A DNA stretch of 15,456 nt, taken from assembly GCA_029239935.1 (NCBI GenBank), contig JARBTY010000048.1:1-15456 (forward strand), in the 5' to 3' direction. A model generated the notes under the pieces. That model was not told the origin of the DNA, made no database searches, and saw only the letters and a program-made list of their open reading frames with translations. Within the stretch, counting starts at the first letter, position 1. The number at the start of each line of letters is the position of its first letter. Both the position numbers and the translations under genes were made by a program. Source of the stretch: Clostridia bacterium (GTDB lineage: Bacteria > Bacillota_A > Clostridia > Lachnospirales > Cellulosilyticaceae). Shown in pieces: positions 1 to 7,397 of this stretch.

Positions 1-1
1 T

Positions 2-466
2 GCAAAAGGTTTTATTGATGTTGTGGGCATTGAATCTCCGGGGCTCACCAGTGCACCAGCAATTGGGGTGATGACCGCTGATATTGTGCAGCGTCTGATG
101 CAGCTAGAAAAGAAGGCTTCTTTTATAGGAACAAGAAAAGGTATTACGCATTTTAGTGAGTTAACGATGGAAGAGAAGAACAAGTTGATTCAGCAAAAAC
201 CGGCGTATGGCAATATCATTTGCCGTTGTGAAATGATTACAGAGGGAGAAATTTTGGAGGCTATTCATAGGCCGCTGGGGGCAACCTCCTTAGATGGTAT
301 AAAAAGAAGAACAAGAGCGGGTATGGGCAGGTGTCAAGCTGGGTTTTGTGCACCGAAGACCATGGAGATTTTAAGCAGGGAGCTACAACTAGATCTAACA
401 CAAATTACAAAGGCAGGAGGGGCATCTCAAATCGTGGTTGGACATAATAAGGACAAAAACTTATAA
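2..466 (+). CDS. GlpA-like FAD-dependent dehydrogenase, C-terminal part (partial at 5' end)
   Basis: The reading frame is open from the left edge, so the N-terminus and its FAD-binding motif lie outside the window. The visible 154 residues begin with the end of the DAO-type FAD domain, including the motif IESPGLTSAPAIG that is typical of GlpA and LhgO relatives. A BFD-like [2Fe-2S] domain follows: Cys codons start at 221 and 227 (CRC) and at 332 and 347 (C-x4-C), with the family motif RRTRAGMGRCQAGFC. In E. coli GlpA the same C-terminal domain is present, and the enzyme oxidises glycerol-3-phosphate to dihydroxyacetone phosphate under anaerobic conditions. The next two genes, a NAD(P)/FAD oxidoreductase and DUF1667, complete a trio often found in clostridia. 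The GTG at 23 is internal and not a start. The substrate is inferred and could be another 2-hydroxyacid. Confidence 0.85.
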   Translation, partial: AKGFIDVVGIESPGLTSAPAIGVMTADIVQRLMQLEKKASFIGTRKGITHFSELTMEEKNKLIQQKPAYGNIICRCEMITEGEILEAIHRPLGATSLDGIKRRTRAGMGRCQAGFCAPKTMEILSRELQLDLTQITKAGGASQIVVGHNKDKNL

Positions 467-471
467 GGAGG
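465..471 (+). promoter_or_regulatory. Ribosome binding site fixing the oxidoreductase start
   Basis: AAGGAGG lies 8 nt before the ATG at 480. It favours that ATG over the upstream in-frame TTG at 438, which lies inside the preceding gene and has no comparable site. Confidence 0.85.
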
Positions 472-479
472 GGGCGTGC

Positions 480-1745
480 ATGGTGACATATGATATTGTG
501 ATAGTTGGAGGAGGCCCAGCTGGACTTGCAGCAGCTGTTGCTGCAAAAGAAAGCGGTATAGATAAAATTGTAATGATAGAAAGAGATAAGGAACTGGGCG
601 GCATTTTAAATCAATGTATTCACAATGGCTTTGGTCTGCATACCTTTAAAGAAGAGCTGACTGGCCCTGAATATGCTGATAGATTTATCCAAAAAGTTAA
701 TGATTTGAAAATTGAATACAAACTCAATACCATGGTGATGGATATTTCGCCCCTTAAAACCGTGACCGCAATGAATGCAACAGAGGGGATGTTTCAAATA
801 CAGGCAAAAGCAATTATTTTAGCGATGGGATGCAGAGAAAGACCAAGGGGAGCACTGAATATTCCAGGCTACAGGCCGGCAGGAATCTTTAGTGCAGGCA
901 CTGCACAGAAGCTAGTGAACATGGAAGGGTATATGCCAGGCAAGGAAGTTGTTATTTTAGGCTCTGGGGATATTGGACTGATTATGGCTAGAAGAATGAC
1001 TTTAGAAGGTGCAAAAGTAAAGGTAGTGGCAGAACTTATGCCTTATTCAGGTGGGCTTAAGCGAAATATTGTACAGTGTTTAGATGACTTTAATATTCCA
1101 TTAAAGCTTAGTCATACGGTAGTAAGTATTGATGGCAAAGAGAGACTAAAAGGGGTCACCTTAGCAAAAGTAGATGAGAGGGGTAAACCCATAGAGGGTA
1201 CAGAAGAATATATTGCATGTGATACAATGCTGTTATCTGTGGGGCTTGTTCCAGAAAATGAGCTTTCTAAAAATATGGGGGTTGAATTAGAATCCGTAAC
1301 CAATGGGCCAAGTGTCAATGAAAGCCTTGAAACAAGTGTAGCCGGTGTATTTGCTTGCGGCAATGTCCTGCATGTCCATGATTTGGTAGACTTTGTATCA
1401 GAGGAAGCTGCGGCTGCAGGTAAAAATGCAGCTCAATTTGTTAAAGAAGGAAATCTTACAGAAAGAAGTAAGGACATTATACTCAAAACAGCAGGAGGGG
1501 TGCGCTATACAGTGCCTAAAACAATCAATGTGAATCGTATGGAAGAAAAACTGACGGTTCGATTTCGTGTAGATCAGAACTATAAAAATAGGTATGTTAG
1601 TGTGTATTGCGATGATGAAAGAATAGTCCATCGTAAAAAACAAATGCTGGCACCTGGTGAAATGGAACAGGTGATTTTATCAAAGGCGCAGCTCGAATCG
1701 TATCCTAACATCGAAAATATAACCATTAAGCTAGAGGAGGCGTAG
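480..1745 (+). CDS. NAD(P)/FAD-dependent oxidoreductase (GlpA-partner type)
   Basis: This 421-residue flavoprotein has two dinucleotide-binding folds. The FAD motif GGGPAG is at residues 10-15, and the NAD(P) motif GSGDIG is near residues 161-166 in the context VVILGSGDIGLIMARRM. A C-terminal FAD-contact segment, GVFACGNVLHVHDLVDFVSEEA, matches the pyridine nucleotide-disulfide oxidoreductase fold. There is no CxxC redox pair of the thioredoxin reductase type, so it probably passes electrons to partner proteins rather than reducing a disulfide. It lies 13 nt after the GlpA-like gene and touches the DUF1667 gene, so the three are almost certainly co-transcribed. The likely role is NAD(P)-linked electron transfer for the GlpA-like dehydrogenase; this rests on the family and gene order, not on a specific motif. 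Confidence 0.85.
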   Translation: MVTYDIVIVGGGPAGLAAAVAAKESGIDKIVMIERDKELGGILNQCIHNGFGLHTFKEELTGPEYADRFIQKVNDLKIEYKLNTMVMDISPLKTVTAMNATEGMFQIQAKAIILAMGCRERPRGALNIPGYRPAGIFSAGTAQKLVNMEGYMPGKEVVILGSGDIGLIMARRMTLEGAKVKVVAELMPYSGGLKRNIVQCLDDFNIPLKLSHTVVSIDGKERLKGVTLAKVDERGKPIEGTEEYIACDTMLLSVGLVPENELSKNMGVELESVTNGPSVNESLETSVAGVFACGNVLHVHDLVDFVSEEAAAAGKNAAQFVKEGNLTERSKDIILKTAGGVRYTVPKTINVNRMEEKLTVRFRVDQNYKNRYVSVYCDDERIVHRKKQMLAPGEMEQVILSKAQLESYPNIENITIKLEEA

Positions 1746-2122
1746 TGAATCATATGGATAAAAGACAACTAACATGTATTAACTGCCCTATGGGCTGTCA
1801 GCTTTTGGTAGAAATAGAAGATGATCAAGTTATACGGGTATCAGGAAATATATGTAAACGTGGAGAAAGTTATGCAGCAAAAGAAATTACCAATCCAACA
1901 AGGATTGTAACAACTACAGTCAAGGTGATTGACGGAGATAAGCCACTTGTATCAGTAAAAACGAAGACAGATATTCCCAAGGGAAAGATTTATGAGTGTG
2001 TCAATGCCTTAAGCAAGGTGCAGGTGCAGGCACCTATTCAGATTGGAGATATTATTTTAAAGAATGTTGCGGATACTGGGGTTGACATCGTTGCAACAAT
2101 GCGTGTTAATCAAAAAGTTTAA
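1745..2122 (+). CDS. DUF1667 family protein, four-cysteine redox partner
   Basis: A small cytoplasmic protein of 125 residues. Near the N-terminus it has C-x2-C-x3-C (Cys11, 14, 18) and a fourth Cys at 37 in the motif NICKRGESYA. The pattern resembles the iron-sulfur-binding start of molybdopterin oxidoreductases and is characteristic of DUF1667. The rest of the protein has no recognisable catalytic motif. The start is uncertain. GTG 1745 overlaps the previous stop by one base and lies 4 nt after AGGAGG (1735-1740), while ATG 1754 lies 13 nt after it and would give MDKRQLTC, a form common in the family. Its place as third gene of the trio suggests an electron-transfer subunit. The exact role is not established as far as I know. 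Confidence 0.82.
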   Translation: MNHMDKRQLTCINCPMGCQLLVEIEDDQVIRVSGNICKRGESYAAKEITNPTRIVTTTVKVIDGDKPLVSVKTKTDIPKGKIYECVNALSKVQVQAPIQIGDIILKNVADTGVDIVATMRVNQKV

Positions 2123-2128
2123 ACCAAT

Positions 2129-2177
2129 ATAAGGGTAGGGATTCAAAGCATATTAGGCGATGAATCCCTACCCTTAT
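2129..2177 (+). terminator. Perfect 17-bp inverted repeat after the redox operon
   Basis: Arms 2129-2145 and 2161-2177 are fully complementary, with a 15-nt loop. The hairpin starts 7 nt after the DUF1667 stop codon, where a terminator is expected. However, no T-run follows on the plus strand (the next bases are GCTATCTAG), so it is not a textbook intrinsic terminator. It may stabilise the 3' end, act with Rho, or terminate inefficiently. Confidence 0.55.
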
Positions 2178-2195
2178 GCTATCTAGTCAAAATAT

Positions 2196-2224
2196 CGCGT
2201 TGTTTTATAAAAATAGTGTATAAT
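2196..2224 (+). promoter_or_regulatory. Possible promoter of the sensor kinase operon
   Basis: A perfect TATAAT -10 box is at 2219-2224. The -35 side is poor: TTGTTT at 2200-2205 is only 13 nt away, and nothing good sits at 16-18 nt. The GTG at 2216 would lie inside this -10 box, which supports the later kinase start at 2279. Confidence 0.4.
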
Positions 2225-2278
2225 AAAAGTATAAGATGTAGAGAAAGCAAATATAAAGTTATTAAAGTGGTGAAGCAT

Positions 2279-4090
2279 ATGAAAATGTTATGGAAACAGT
2301 TCATGAGGTATTATAAAAGTCATATTTGGCTTTCGCTTGCAACAATTGTTGTAAGTTTATCTTTTGCTTTTTTAATTATTTTACAACTATATATGAAAAC
2401 ACAATATATCAATTATTTAACAGATAAGACGATTGAGGCAGAAACAGCAATTATGAAGTCGGTCGCTAAGAATATAGAATTTGTATTAGGTGATCTTATT
2501 AATATTGGCTGTAAAGCTGCAACAGATACAAATCTTTATAATATAGCAAAACAAATCAATGATAGAGGTTCAAAGCCAGAGTTAACGTTAAAGATGGAAA
2601 ATGAATTGAATAATTATGCCCATCATTCGGAATGGATTGTAGGGATGTGCGTCAGCGTAGCAGGAACGCCGTTATATCAATATGATAAAATGCAGAGTTC
2701 CGCTAAACTATGGGAAGTAAAAGATGATGAGATTTTAATGGATTCTTTTAAGAAGATGGAAGATTTATTAGAGTCAAACAAAGTCCCTAAGTTAGTAGTC
2801 TCAACAGATTCATCGAAGGTGTATCCCAATAAACATATTCAAGGCATGATACATATTAGTTTTCCAATTCTGCAACCCAATACGAATGGGTATCAGACGA
2901 TGTTATTAACAATGACGATTAATACAGCTGTTCTTGAGATGTTTTTAAATGAAATCTACCAAAGTTATGAGGATATTGCAACAGGCTATCTAGTAGATGA
3001 GAGTGGAAAAATTGTTTATCATAACGAGCAGCAAGTGATAGGCCATAATAGAGAAGAGTATTTGAAAACAAGGCAAAGCCTCAGCATGCAAATGTCATTA
3101 GATAAACTGGACTGGCTCATTAATATCGATATTAATGAGAAACAATTACTTAAAAAGGTTAATGCCATCTATTATCGAGGTTCCGCAATTTTTATGCTGA
3201 CCGTTATTACCATTTTATTATTGAGTTTTTTTGTAATCAGGGCTAAGATTTTAAGTCCCATTAAGCTGATTATTGGAGCTATAGATGATGCAGGCAGCAA
3301 AAGAGAACATCATCCTATTTATATAACAGGAACAAATGAAGTATGGCAAATAGCTAAGCAATTTAATAAAATGATGGCTTCACTAGAAGAGAGTTCCGTT
3401 CAAATTGAAAACCAGTATCAAGAAAAAGTGACAGCACTAAAAAAACAAAGGAATGCAGAGCGGGAAGCATTAGAATCTCAGATTAATGCACATTTTATTT
3501 GTAATACTATTAATGTGATTAATTATGAAGCGATAGATGCAGGGAATCATAAGGTATCTATTTTATTAAAGAAATTATCTAATATTTTAAGATATAGTTT
3601 TGACCAGAGACACCAAGATGTTTATATTTATCAGGAACTGGCTTGGATTGAACAATATCTTTATTTACAAAAAACGAGATTTGAAGAAGTATTTGACTAT
3701 GAAATTGATTTCCCAGAAGAGTTACAGGATAACCCATGCAGAAAGCTTATGTTTCAACCTTTTGTAGAGAATTCCATTATTCATGGTTTTGAAGGAAGGA
3801 CTTCGGGAGGACTCATAAAAATTGAGGGACGAGCTTATAAAGAAAAGTATTTGAAAATGACTATAGAAGATAATGGAATTGGAATGAATCATGATATAGA
3901 AAAGAAAGTGCGTTGGTTACTAAAAAATCCTTATGAGAAAAATATGGAGGGGATTGGCATAGCTAATGTAATTGCTAGAATTCATTCTGCCTATGGAAAA
4001 GATACAAAAATTGAATTAGAAACATCCAGAGAAAAAGGATGCAAATTTATTTTTATATTACCCTTACTAAGGGAAGAGGGGAGAGAGTAG
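2279..4090 (+). CDS. YesM-type membrane sensor histidine kinase
   Basis: A 603-residue kinase of the His_kinase (LytS/YesM) class. Transmembrane segments are at about 17-37 and 302-322, flanking an extracellular sensor region of about 260 residues. A HAMP-like segment (about 323-375) and a charged helix follow. The phospho-acceptor is His405 in the motif QINAHFICNT, a variant of the usual NPHFxxNT. The ATPase domain shows the N-box VENSIIHG (Asn498), DNGIGM (531-536) and the GIG turn (558-560). ATG 2279 is chosen because upstream GTG 2216 falls within a -10 box; only a weak GTGGTG precedes it. The response regulator starts 1 nt after its stop. The neighbouring transporter and alpha-xylosidase suggest that it senses an extracellular oligosaccharide, perhaps via the binding protein. 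The ligand is inferred. Confidence 0.9.
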   Translation: MKMLWKQFMRYYKSHIWLSLATIVVSLSFAFLIILQLYMKTQYINYLTDKTIEAETAIMKSVAKNIEFVLGDLINIGCKAATDTNLYNIAKQINDRGSKPELTLKMENELNNYAHHSEWIVGMCVSVAGTPLYQYDKMQSSAKLWEVKDDEILMDSFKKMEDLLESNKVPKLVVSTDSSKVYPNKHIQGMIHISFPILQPNTNGYQTMLLTMTINTAVLEMFLNEIYQSYEDIATGYLVDESGKIVYHNEQQVIGHNREEYLKTRQSLSMQMSLDKLDWLINIDINEKQLLKKVNAIYYRGSAIFMLTVITILLLSFFVIRAKILSPIKLIIGAIDDAGSKREHHPIYITGTNEVWQIAKQFNKMMASLEESSVQIENQYQEKVTALKKQRNAEREALESQINAHFICNTINVINYEAIDAGNHKVSILLKKLSNILRYSFDQRHQDVYIYQELAWIEQYLYLQKTRFEEVFDYEIDFPEELQDNPCRKLMFQPFVENSIIHGFEGRTSGGLIKIEGRAYKEKYLKMTIEDNGIGMNHDIEKKVRWLLKNPYEKNMEGIGIANVIARIHSAYGKDTKIELETSREKGCKFIFILPLLREEGRE

Positions 4091-4091
4091 T

Positions 4092-4841
4092 ATGAGAATC
4101 ATTATTGCGGAAGATGAGCAGCGTTCCCTTAGAGGAATTAGTGATTTAATTCATTCCATTGGAGAAGAATATACGATTATTGCAGAGGCGAGAGATGGGA
4201 AAAAGGCTTTAGAGCTCATTGTATCTTTAAAACCTGATGTGGTCTTTACAGACATTAAAATGCCCTATATGGATGGCATAGAATTAATTAAAGCTGTAAA
4301 AAAATATGATATAGCAACCTACTTCGTTATTACAAGTGCTTATGGGGAGTTTGAATATGCAAAGCAAGCTATTTCTTTAGATGTTAAAGAATATTTACTT
4401 AAACCTCTTACATATGATGAAGTCAAACAAGTTCTATGTCGCATTGATAATGAGATGAGGGCAATAAAATCTCCACTATCTATTGAGGAAGGAAGCCTTG
4501 TGCAAAAATACTCAGGTGTTCACTATCTTGTGCAACGGGCTATCTCTATGGTAGAAGTTGGTTTTTCGGCAAGACTCAGTCAAGAAGAGATTGCAGAAAG
4601 TTTAGGAATGACGCAAGAGTATTTTAGCTATTTATTTCATAAAGAGACTGGAGAAAAATTCAGTGATTTTATTAGAGATTATCGTATTGGGAGAGCTGAA
4701 GAATTAATTCTAAATTCAAATATGAAAATCCAAGATGTGGCTTATGCAGTGGGTTATTCTGATTCAAAATATTTTTCAAAAATATTTAAAAAGGTGACAA
4801 ATCAAACGCCAGCTGAGTTTGTAAAAAATAGAAAAGTTTAA
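4092..4841 (+). CDS. YesN-type response regulator, REC plus AraC DNA-binding domain
   Basis: A 249-residue regulator. The receiver domain (about 1-120) has acidic residues E7, D8 and E9, phospho-acceptor Asp54 in VFTDIKMPYMDG, Thr81/Ser82 and Lys104 in YLLKPL. The C-terminal AraC-type double helix-turn-helix (about 150-248) includes LSQEEIAESLGMTQEYFSYLF and the family signature ending DVAYAVGYSDSKYFSKIFKK. It lacks the long central linker of the roughly 500-residue YesN proteins, so it is a compact form. It is translationally close-coupled to the kinase. The likely target is the array of CTTAAAAT elements and the promoter immediately downstream, from which it would activate the transporter and alpha-xylosidase operon. 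That link is inferred from position. Confidence 0.93.
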   Translation: MRIIIAEDEQRSLRGISDLIHSIGEEYTIIAEARDGKKALELIVSLKPDVVFTDIKMPYMDGIELIKAVKKYDIATYFVITSAYGEFEYAKQAISLDVKEYLLKPLTYDEVKQVLCRIDNEMRAIKSPLSIEEGSLVQKYSGVHYLVQRAISMVEVGFSARLSQEEIAESLGMTQEYFSYLFHKETGEKFSDFIRDYRIGRAEELILNSNMKIQDVAYAVGYSDSKYFSKIFKKVTNQTPAEFVKNRKV

Positions 4842-4914
4842 TGTGAAAAAGTATCGTTTTTTTCAACCTTCTTTGTGAGTATTAAGGCTGAAATATGCGA
4901 TGCTTTTTTAGTTT

Positions 4915-5006
4915 CTTAAAATAATACGCTTCTCTTAAAATAATACCCCAAAAACTTCTACTCAGCTTAAAATAATAGCTTAAAATCATCTACTACATCT
5001 TAAAAT
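4915..5006 (+). repeat. Direct-repeat array, core CTTAAAAT (five copies), candidate operator
   Basis: CTTAAAATAATA is exact at 4915-4926, 4934-4945 and 4966-4977. Two further copies keep the core CTTAAAAT at 4979-4986 and 4999-5006. Start-to-start distances are 19, 32, 13 and 20 bp. The last copy ends 6 bp before the -35 box at 5013. AraC-family activators commonly bind direct repeats upstream of, or touching, the -35, so this is a good candidate binding array for the adjacent response regulator. That assignment is inference. Confidence 0.6.
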
Positions 5007-5012
5007 GGTCAG

Positions 5013-5041
5013 TTTACACAAAAAAGCTATTAAATTATAAT
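5013..5041 (+). promoter_or_regulatory. Sigma-A type promoter of the sugar transport operon
   Basis: TTTACA at 5013-5018 and TATAAT at 5036-5041 are separated by exactly 17 bp. This is one mismatch from the full vegetative consensus. It lies 69 bp upstream of the binding-protein start codon and directly downstream of the repeat array. Confidence 0.8.
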
Positions 5042-5109
5042 ATATATTATAGAAAATATCTAATGCGCAGAAGATATAGATAGGAAAACTTATATTAGGA
5101 GGCTTATTT

Positions 5110-6417
5110 ATGAAATGCAAACGTTTATTAGCTGGGATGGTAGGGGTTGTGATGGCGACAATGTTATTTGCAGGTTGTGGTACATCTGATACATCGCAAA
5201 TAGAAACATCAAATGATACACAAAAGCAAGAAAGCAATCAAGAACAAGCAAGTACTACGCCACAAGAAAAACAAAAAGTACAATTATGGCATTACTTTAG
5301 TGCAAGTAATCAAACGGTACTAGAGAACATGATTAGTGAGTTTAATAAATCGCAGGATGAAGTAGAAGTATTTCCTACTTATATCGCAAGAGCAGATTTA
5401 ATGAAACAATATACAATGGGAGCAATATCAGGTGAACTTCCTGATATCGGGATGGTAGATAGTCCAGATATGGCCTCGTTTGTCCAAATGGGTGTTTTTG
5501 AAGATATTACAGATCTAGTAAACGGGTGGGGAGAGTTAGACCAATTTTATGAAGGACCATTAAGCAGCTGTACGATAGATGGGAAAATATATGGTTTACC
5601 TCAAAACACCAATTGCTTAGCTATTTATTATAATCTGGATATTTTAGAAGATAATGGATTGACAGAAGAAGATATTCCAAAAACATGGGATGAGCTTTAT
5701 GAAGTTGCAAAGAAGTGTACATCGGGAGATACATATGGATTTGCGATGTCAGCAAAAGCGACTGAAGAAGGTACGTTTACCTATATTCCGTGGTTATACT
5801 CGGCAGGAGCAGATGTGAAAACATTAGATTCAGCTGAAGCTATTAAATCTATGGAGTTTTTAGGGAAAATGGTTAAAGAGGGTTATATGAGCAAAGAAGT
5901 TGTCAACTGGGGACAAACAGATGTACGTGATGCATTTATTGCTGGTAAAGCGGCTATTATGCAAAATGGTTCTTGGCAGATTGCTACATTAGATGAGATA
6001 GCTAAGGATAGTGGTTTTAGATATGGGTGTTCTTACCTGCCAATTGACCAAAAAAATGCCACTGTTCTTGGTGGAGAAAACTTTGGTATTGCTACCGGAG
6101 GAAATAAAGAAGCAGCTTTTAAATTTTTTGAATATATGATGGGTAAAGAGGGAAATGCAGCTTTTAATTTAGAAGCTGGAAAGTTTCCAATAAGAAGTGA
6201 CGCGATGGCTTTAGAGGATATATGGAGCAGTGATGAACGTTACAAGGTATTTGCAGATTCTATGGAATTTGCAGTTGCCCGTGGACCTCATGCGGAATGG
6301 CCAGCTATTTCTGAGCAAATTTATACAGCACTGCAAGCTGTGTTATTGGGTGAAAAAGCTCCGGATCAAGCGATGAAAGATGCAGCTTCGACAGTAAATA
6401 AGATCTTAGGAGAATAA
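5110..6417 (+). CDS. ABC sugar transporter substrate-binding lipoprotein
   Basis: A 435-residue family 1 extracellular solute-binding protein. The signal peptide ends in the lipobox LFAGC with lipidated Cys23. A Ser/Thr/Gln-rich linker to about residue 53 tethers the folded domain, which begins KVQLWHYFSAS. Segments such as GKIYGLPQNTNCLAIYYNLDIL and AFIAGKAAIMQNGSW are typical of the MalE/UgpB group that binds di- and oligosaccharides. AGGAGG at 5097-5102 lies 7 nt before the ATG. The gene ends with TAA followed at once by TAG. It is first in the operon, followed by a strong hairpin and two permeases, the usual order for such importers. The ligand is inferred from the downstream alpha-xylosidase: isoprimeverose, a xyloglucan oligosaccharide or another alpha-xyloside. 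Confidence 0.93.
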   Translation: MKCKRLLAGMVGVVMATMLFAGCGTSDTSQIETSNDTQKQESNQEQASTTPQEKQKVQLWHYFSASNQTVLENMISEFNKSQDEVEVFPTYIARADLMKQYTMGAISGELPDIGMVDSPDMASFVQMGVFEDITDLVNGWGELDQFYEGPLSSCTIDGKIYGLPQNTNCLAIYYNLDILEDNGLTEEDIPKTWDELYEVAKKCTSGDTYGFAMSAKATEEGTFTYIPWLYSAGADVKTLDSAEAIKSMEFLGKMVKEGYMSKEVVNWGQTDVRDAFIAGKAAIMQNGSWQIATLDEIAKDSGFRYGCSYLPIDQKNATVLGGENFGIATGGNKEAAFKFFEYMMGKEGNAAFNLEAGKFPIRSDAMALEDIWSSDERYKVFADSMEFAVARGPHAEWPAISEQIYTALQAVLLGEKAPDQAMKDAASTVNKILGE

Positions 6418-6420
6418 TAG

Positions 6421-6462
6421 TATAAAATTCAGTTAGGTATAAAAACCTAACTGAATTTTATA
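6421..6462 (+). other. Perfect 18-bp hairpin between binding protein and permease genes
   Basis: Arms 6421-6438 and 6445-6462 are exact inverted complements around a 6-nt loop. It starts 3 nt after the TAA stop. No T-run follows beyond the A/T-rich stem end. Such intercistronic hairpins are known to protect binding-protein mRNA or to attenuate read-through, so that the binding protein is made in excess over the permeases. Here that role is inferred. Confidence 0.75.
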
Positions 6463-6490
6463 AATGTCTAAATAAAGGAGCATTAAGCTT

Positions 6491-7396
6491 ATGAGAAAGA
6501 AAACAGCAGAGGTCTTTCAAAGCAGGGATAAGGAAGGAATTTGGTTTGTACTGCCGGCACTGGTTTATATGCTTGTGATGATAGGTTATCCATTAGTCTA
6601 TAATATAATCTTAAGTTTTAAAAACCTAGATGTAAAAACTTTTAAAGGGAATACATCTATTTTCATTGGACTTGATAACTATAAAACGTTGTTCGCAGAT
6701 GAGGTATTTATTAAGGCAATATCAAATACTTTTCAATACACTATTGTTTGTTTGATCATTCAGTTTACAATTGGCTTGGCATTTGCCATTTTTTTTAGTA
6801 AAAAATTTCCTCTAGCAGGTCCCGTCAGAGGATTATTACTGGTTGCGTATATGATGCCTATGTCTGTCACGGCGTTACTTGGTCGTAATATGTTTGGGGT
6901 AACAGAGGGTGTTATTAACGATTTGTTATTACAATTACATTTTATTAAAGAACCTATAGGTTGGTTAGTTAATAGCAAAACAGCTATATGGGGAGTTATT
7001 TTAGCAAATTGTTGGGTGGGTATTCCTTTTAACATGCTTTTATTAACAACGGGCTTATCTAGTATATCAGAAGATGTCTATGAAAGTGCCTCTATTGATG
7101 GGGCCAATAGTATTCAGCAATTTTTCTATATGACTATTCCTTTATTAAAATCGGCCATGTTATCTGTTTTAATGTTAGGTCTGATCTATACCTTTAAGGT
7201 GTTTGACCTTGTTTACATTATGACAAGTGGAGGGCCAGTGAACTCTACAGAGATGTTAGCAACTTACTCTTATAAGTTATCTTTTGGGCAATATCAATTT
7301 TCAATGGGGGCAGCAGGAGCGGTAGTATTATTCCTTTGCTTATTTTTAGTAGGTCTTGGATACTTAAAACTTACAATGCAGGAGGAGGTCAACTAA
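6491..7396 (+). CDS. ABC sugar transporter permease, MalF/UgpA-like
   Basis: A 301-residue inner permease subunit with about six hydrophobic segments (roughly 17-40, 82-105, 113-134, 167-190, 222-246 and 274-294). The cytoplasmic EAA loop that docks on the ATPase is clear: ESASIDGANSIQQFFYMTIPLL, starting at Glu198 with the invariant Gly at 204. Its length and order match the first permease of carbohydrate importers of the CUT1 class. AAAGGAG at 6474-6480 precedes the ATG by 10 nt. The second permease starts one base after its stop, so the two are co-translated and should form the heterodimeric channel. No ATPase gene is present in the operon. Confidence 0.93.
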   Translation: MRKKTAEVFQSRDKEGIWFVLPALVYMLVMIGYPLVYNIILSFKNLDVKTFKGNTSIFIGLDNYKTLFADEVFIKAISNTFQYTIVCLIIQFTIGLAFAIFFSKKFPLAGPVRGLLLVAYMMPMSVTALLGRNMFGVTEGVINDLLLQLHFIKEPIGWLVNSKTAIWGVILANCWVGIPFNMLLLTTGLSSISEDVYESASIDGANSIQQFFYMTIPLLKSAMLSVLMLGLIYTFKVFDLVYIMTSGGPVNSTEMLATYSYKLSFGQYQFSMGAAGAVVLFLCLFLVGLGYLKLTMQEEVN

Positions 7397-7397
7397 C

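Larger units (their letters stand above)
4842..5109. other. 268-bp regulatory intergenic region
   Basis: This A/T-rich stretch between regulator and binding-protein gene contains no convincing reading frame. It holds a weak A/T hairpin just after the regulator stop (arms 4844-4850 and 4859-4865, too A/T-rich to call a terminator), the five-copy repeat array and the operon promoter, which are listed separately. Confidence 0.7.

Noticed and set aside
438..479. TTG start adding 14 residues to the oxidoreductase
   Set aside because: It lies in the coding end of the previous gene, and the strong AAGGAGG at 465-471 points to the ATG at 480, after which the FAD motif follows at the expected distance.
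2216..2278. Upstream GTG start adding 21 residues to the kinase
   Set aside because: The GTG sits within the TATAAT box region, has no ribosome binding site, and the added residues are hydrophilic and unlike the normal start of the family.
4844..4865. Terminator or catabolite-repression site after the response regulator
   Set aside because: The stem is nearly all A-T with an 8-nt loop, and the sequence does not match the cre consensus in spacing or core.
4915..5006. Repeat array considered as a CRISPR or satellite
   Set aside because: The units are only 8-12 bp, spacing is irregular (13-32 bp), there are no unique spacers of equal length and no cas genes. An operator array fits better.
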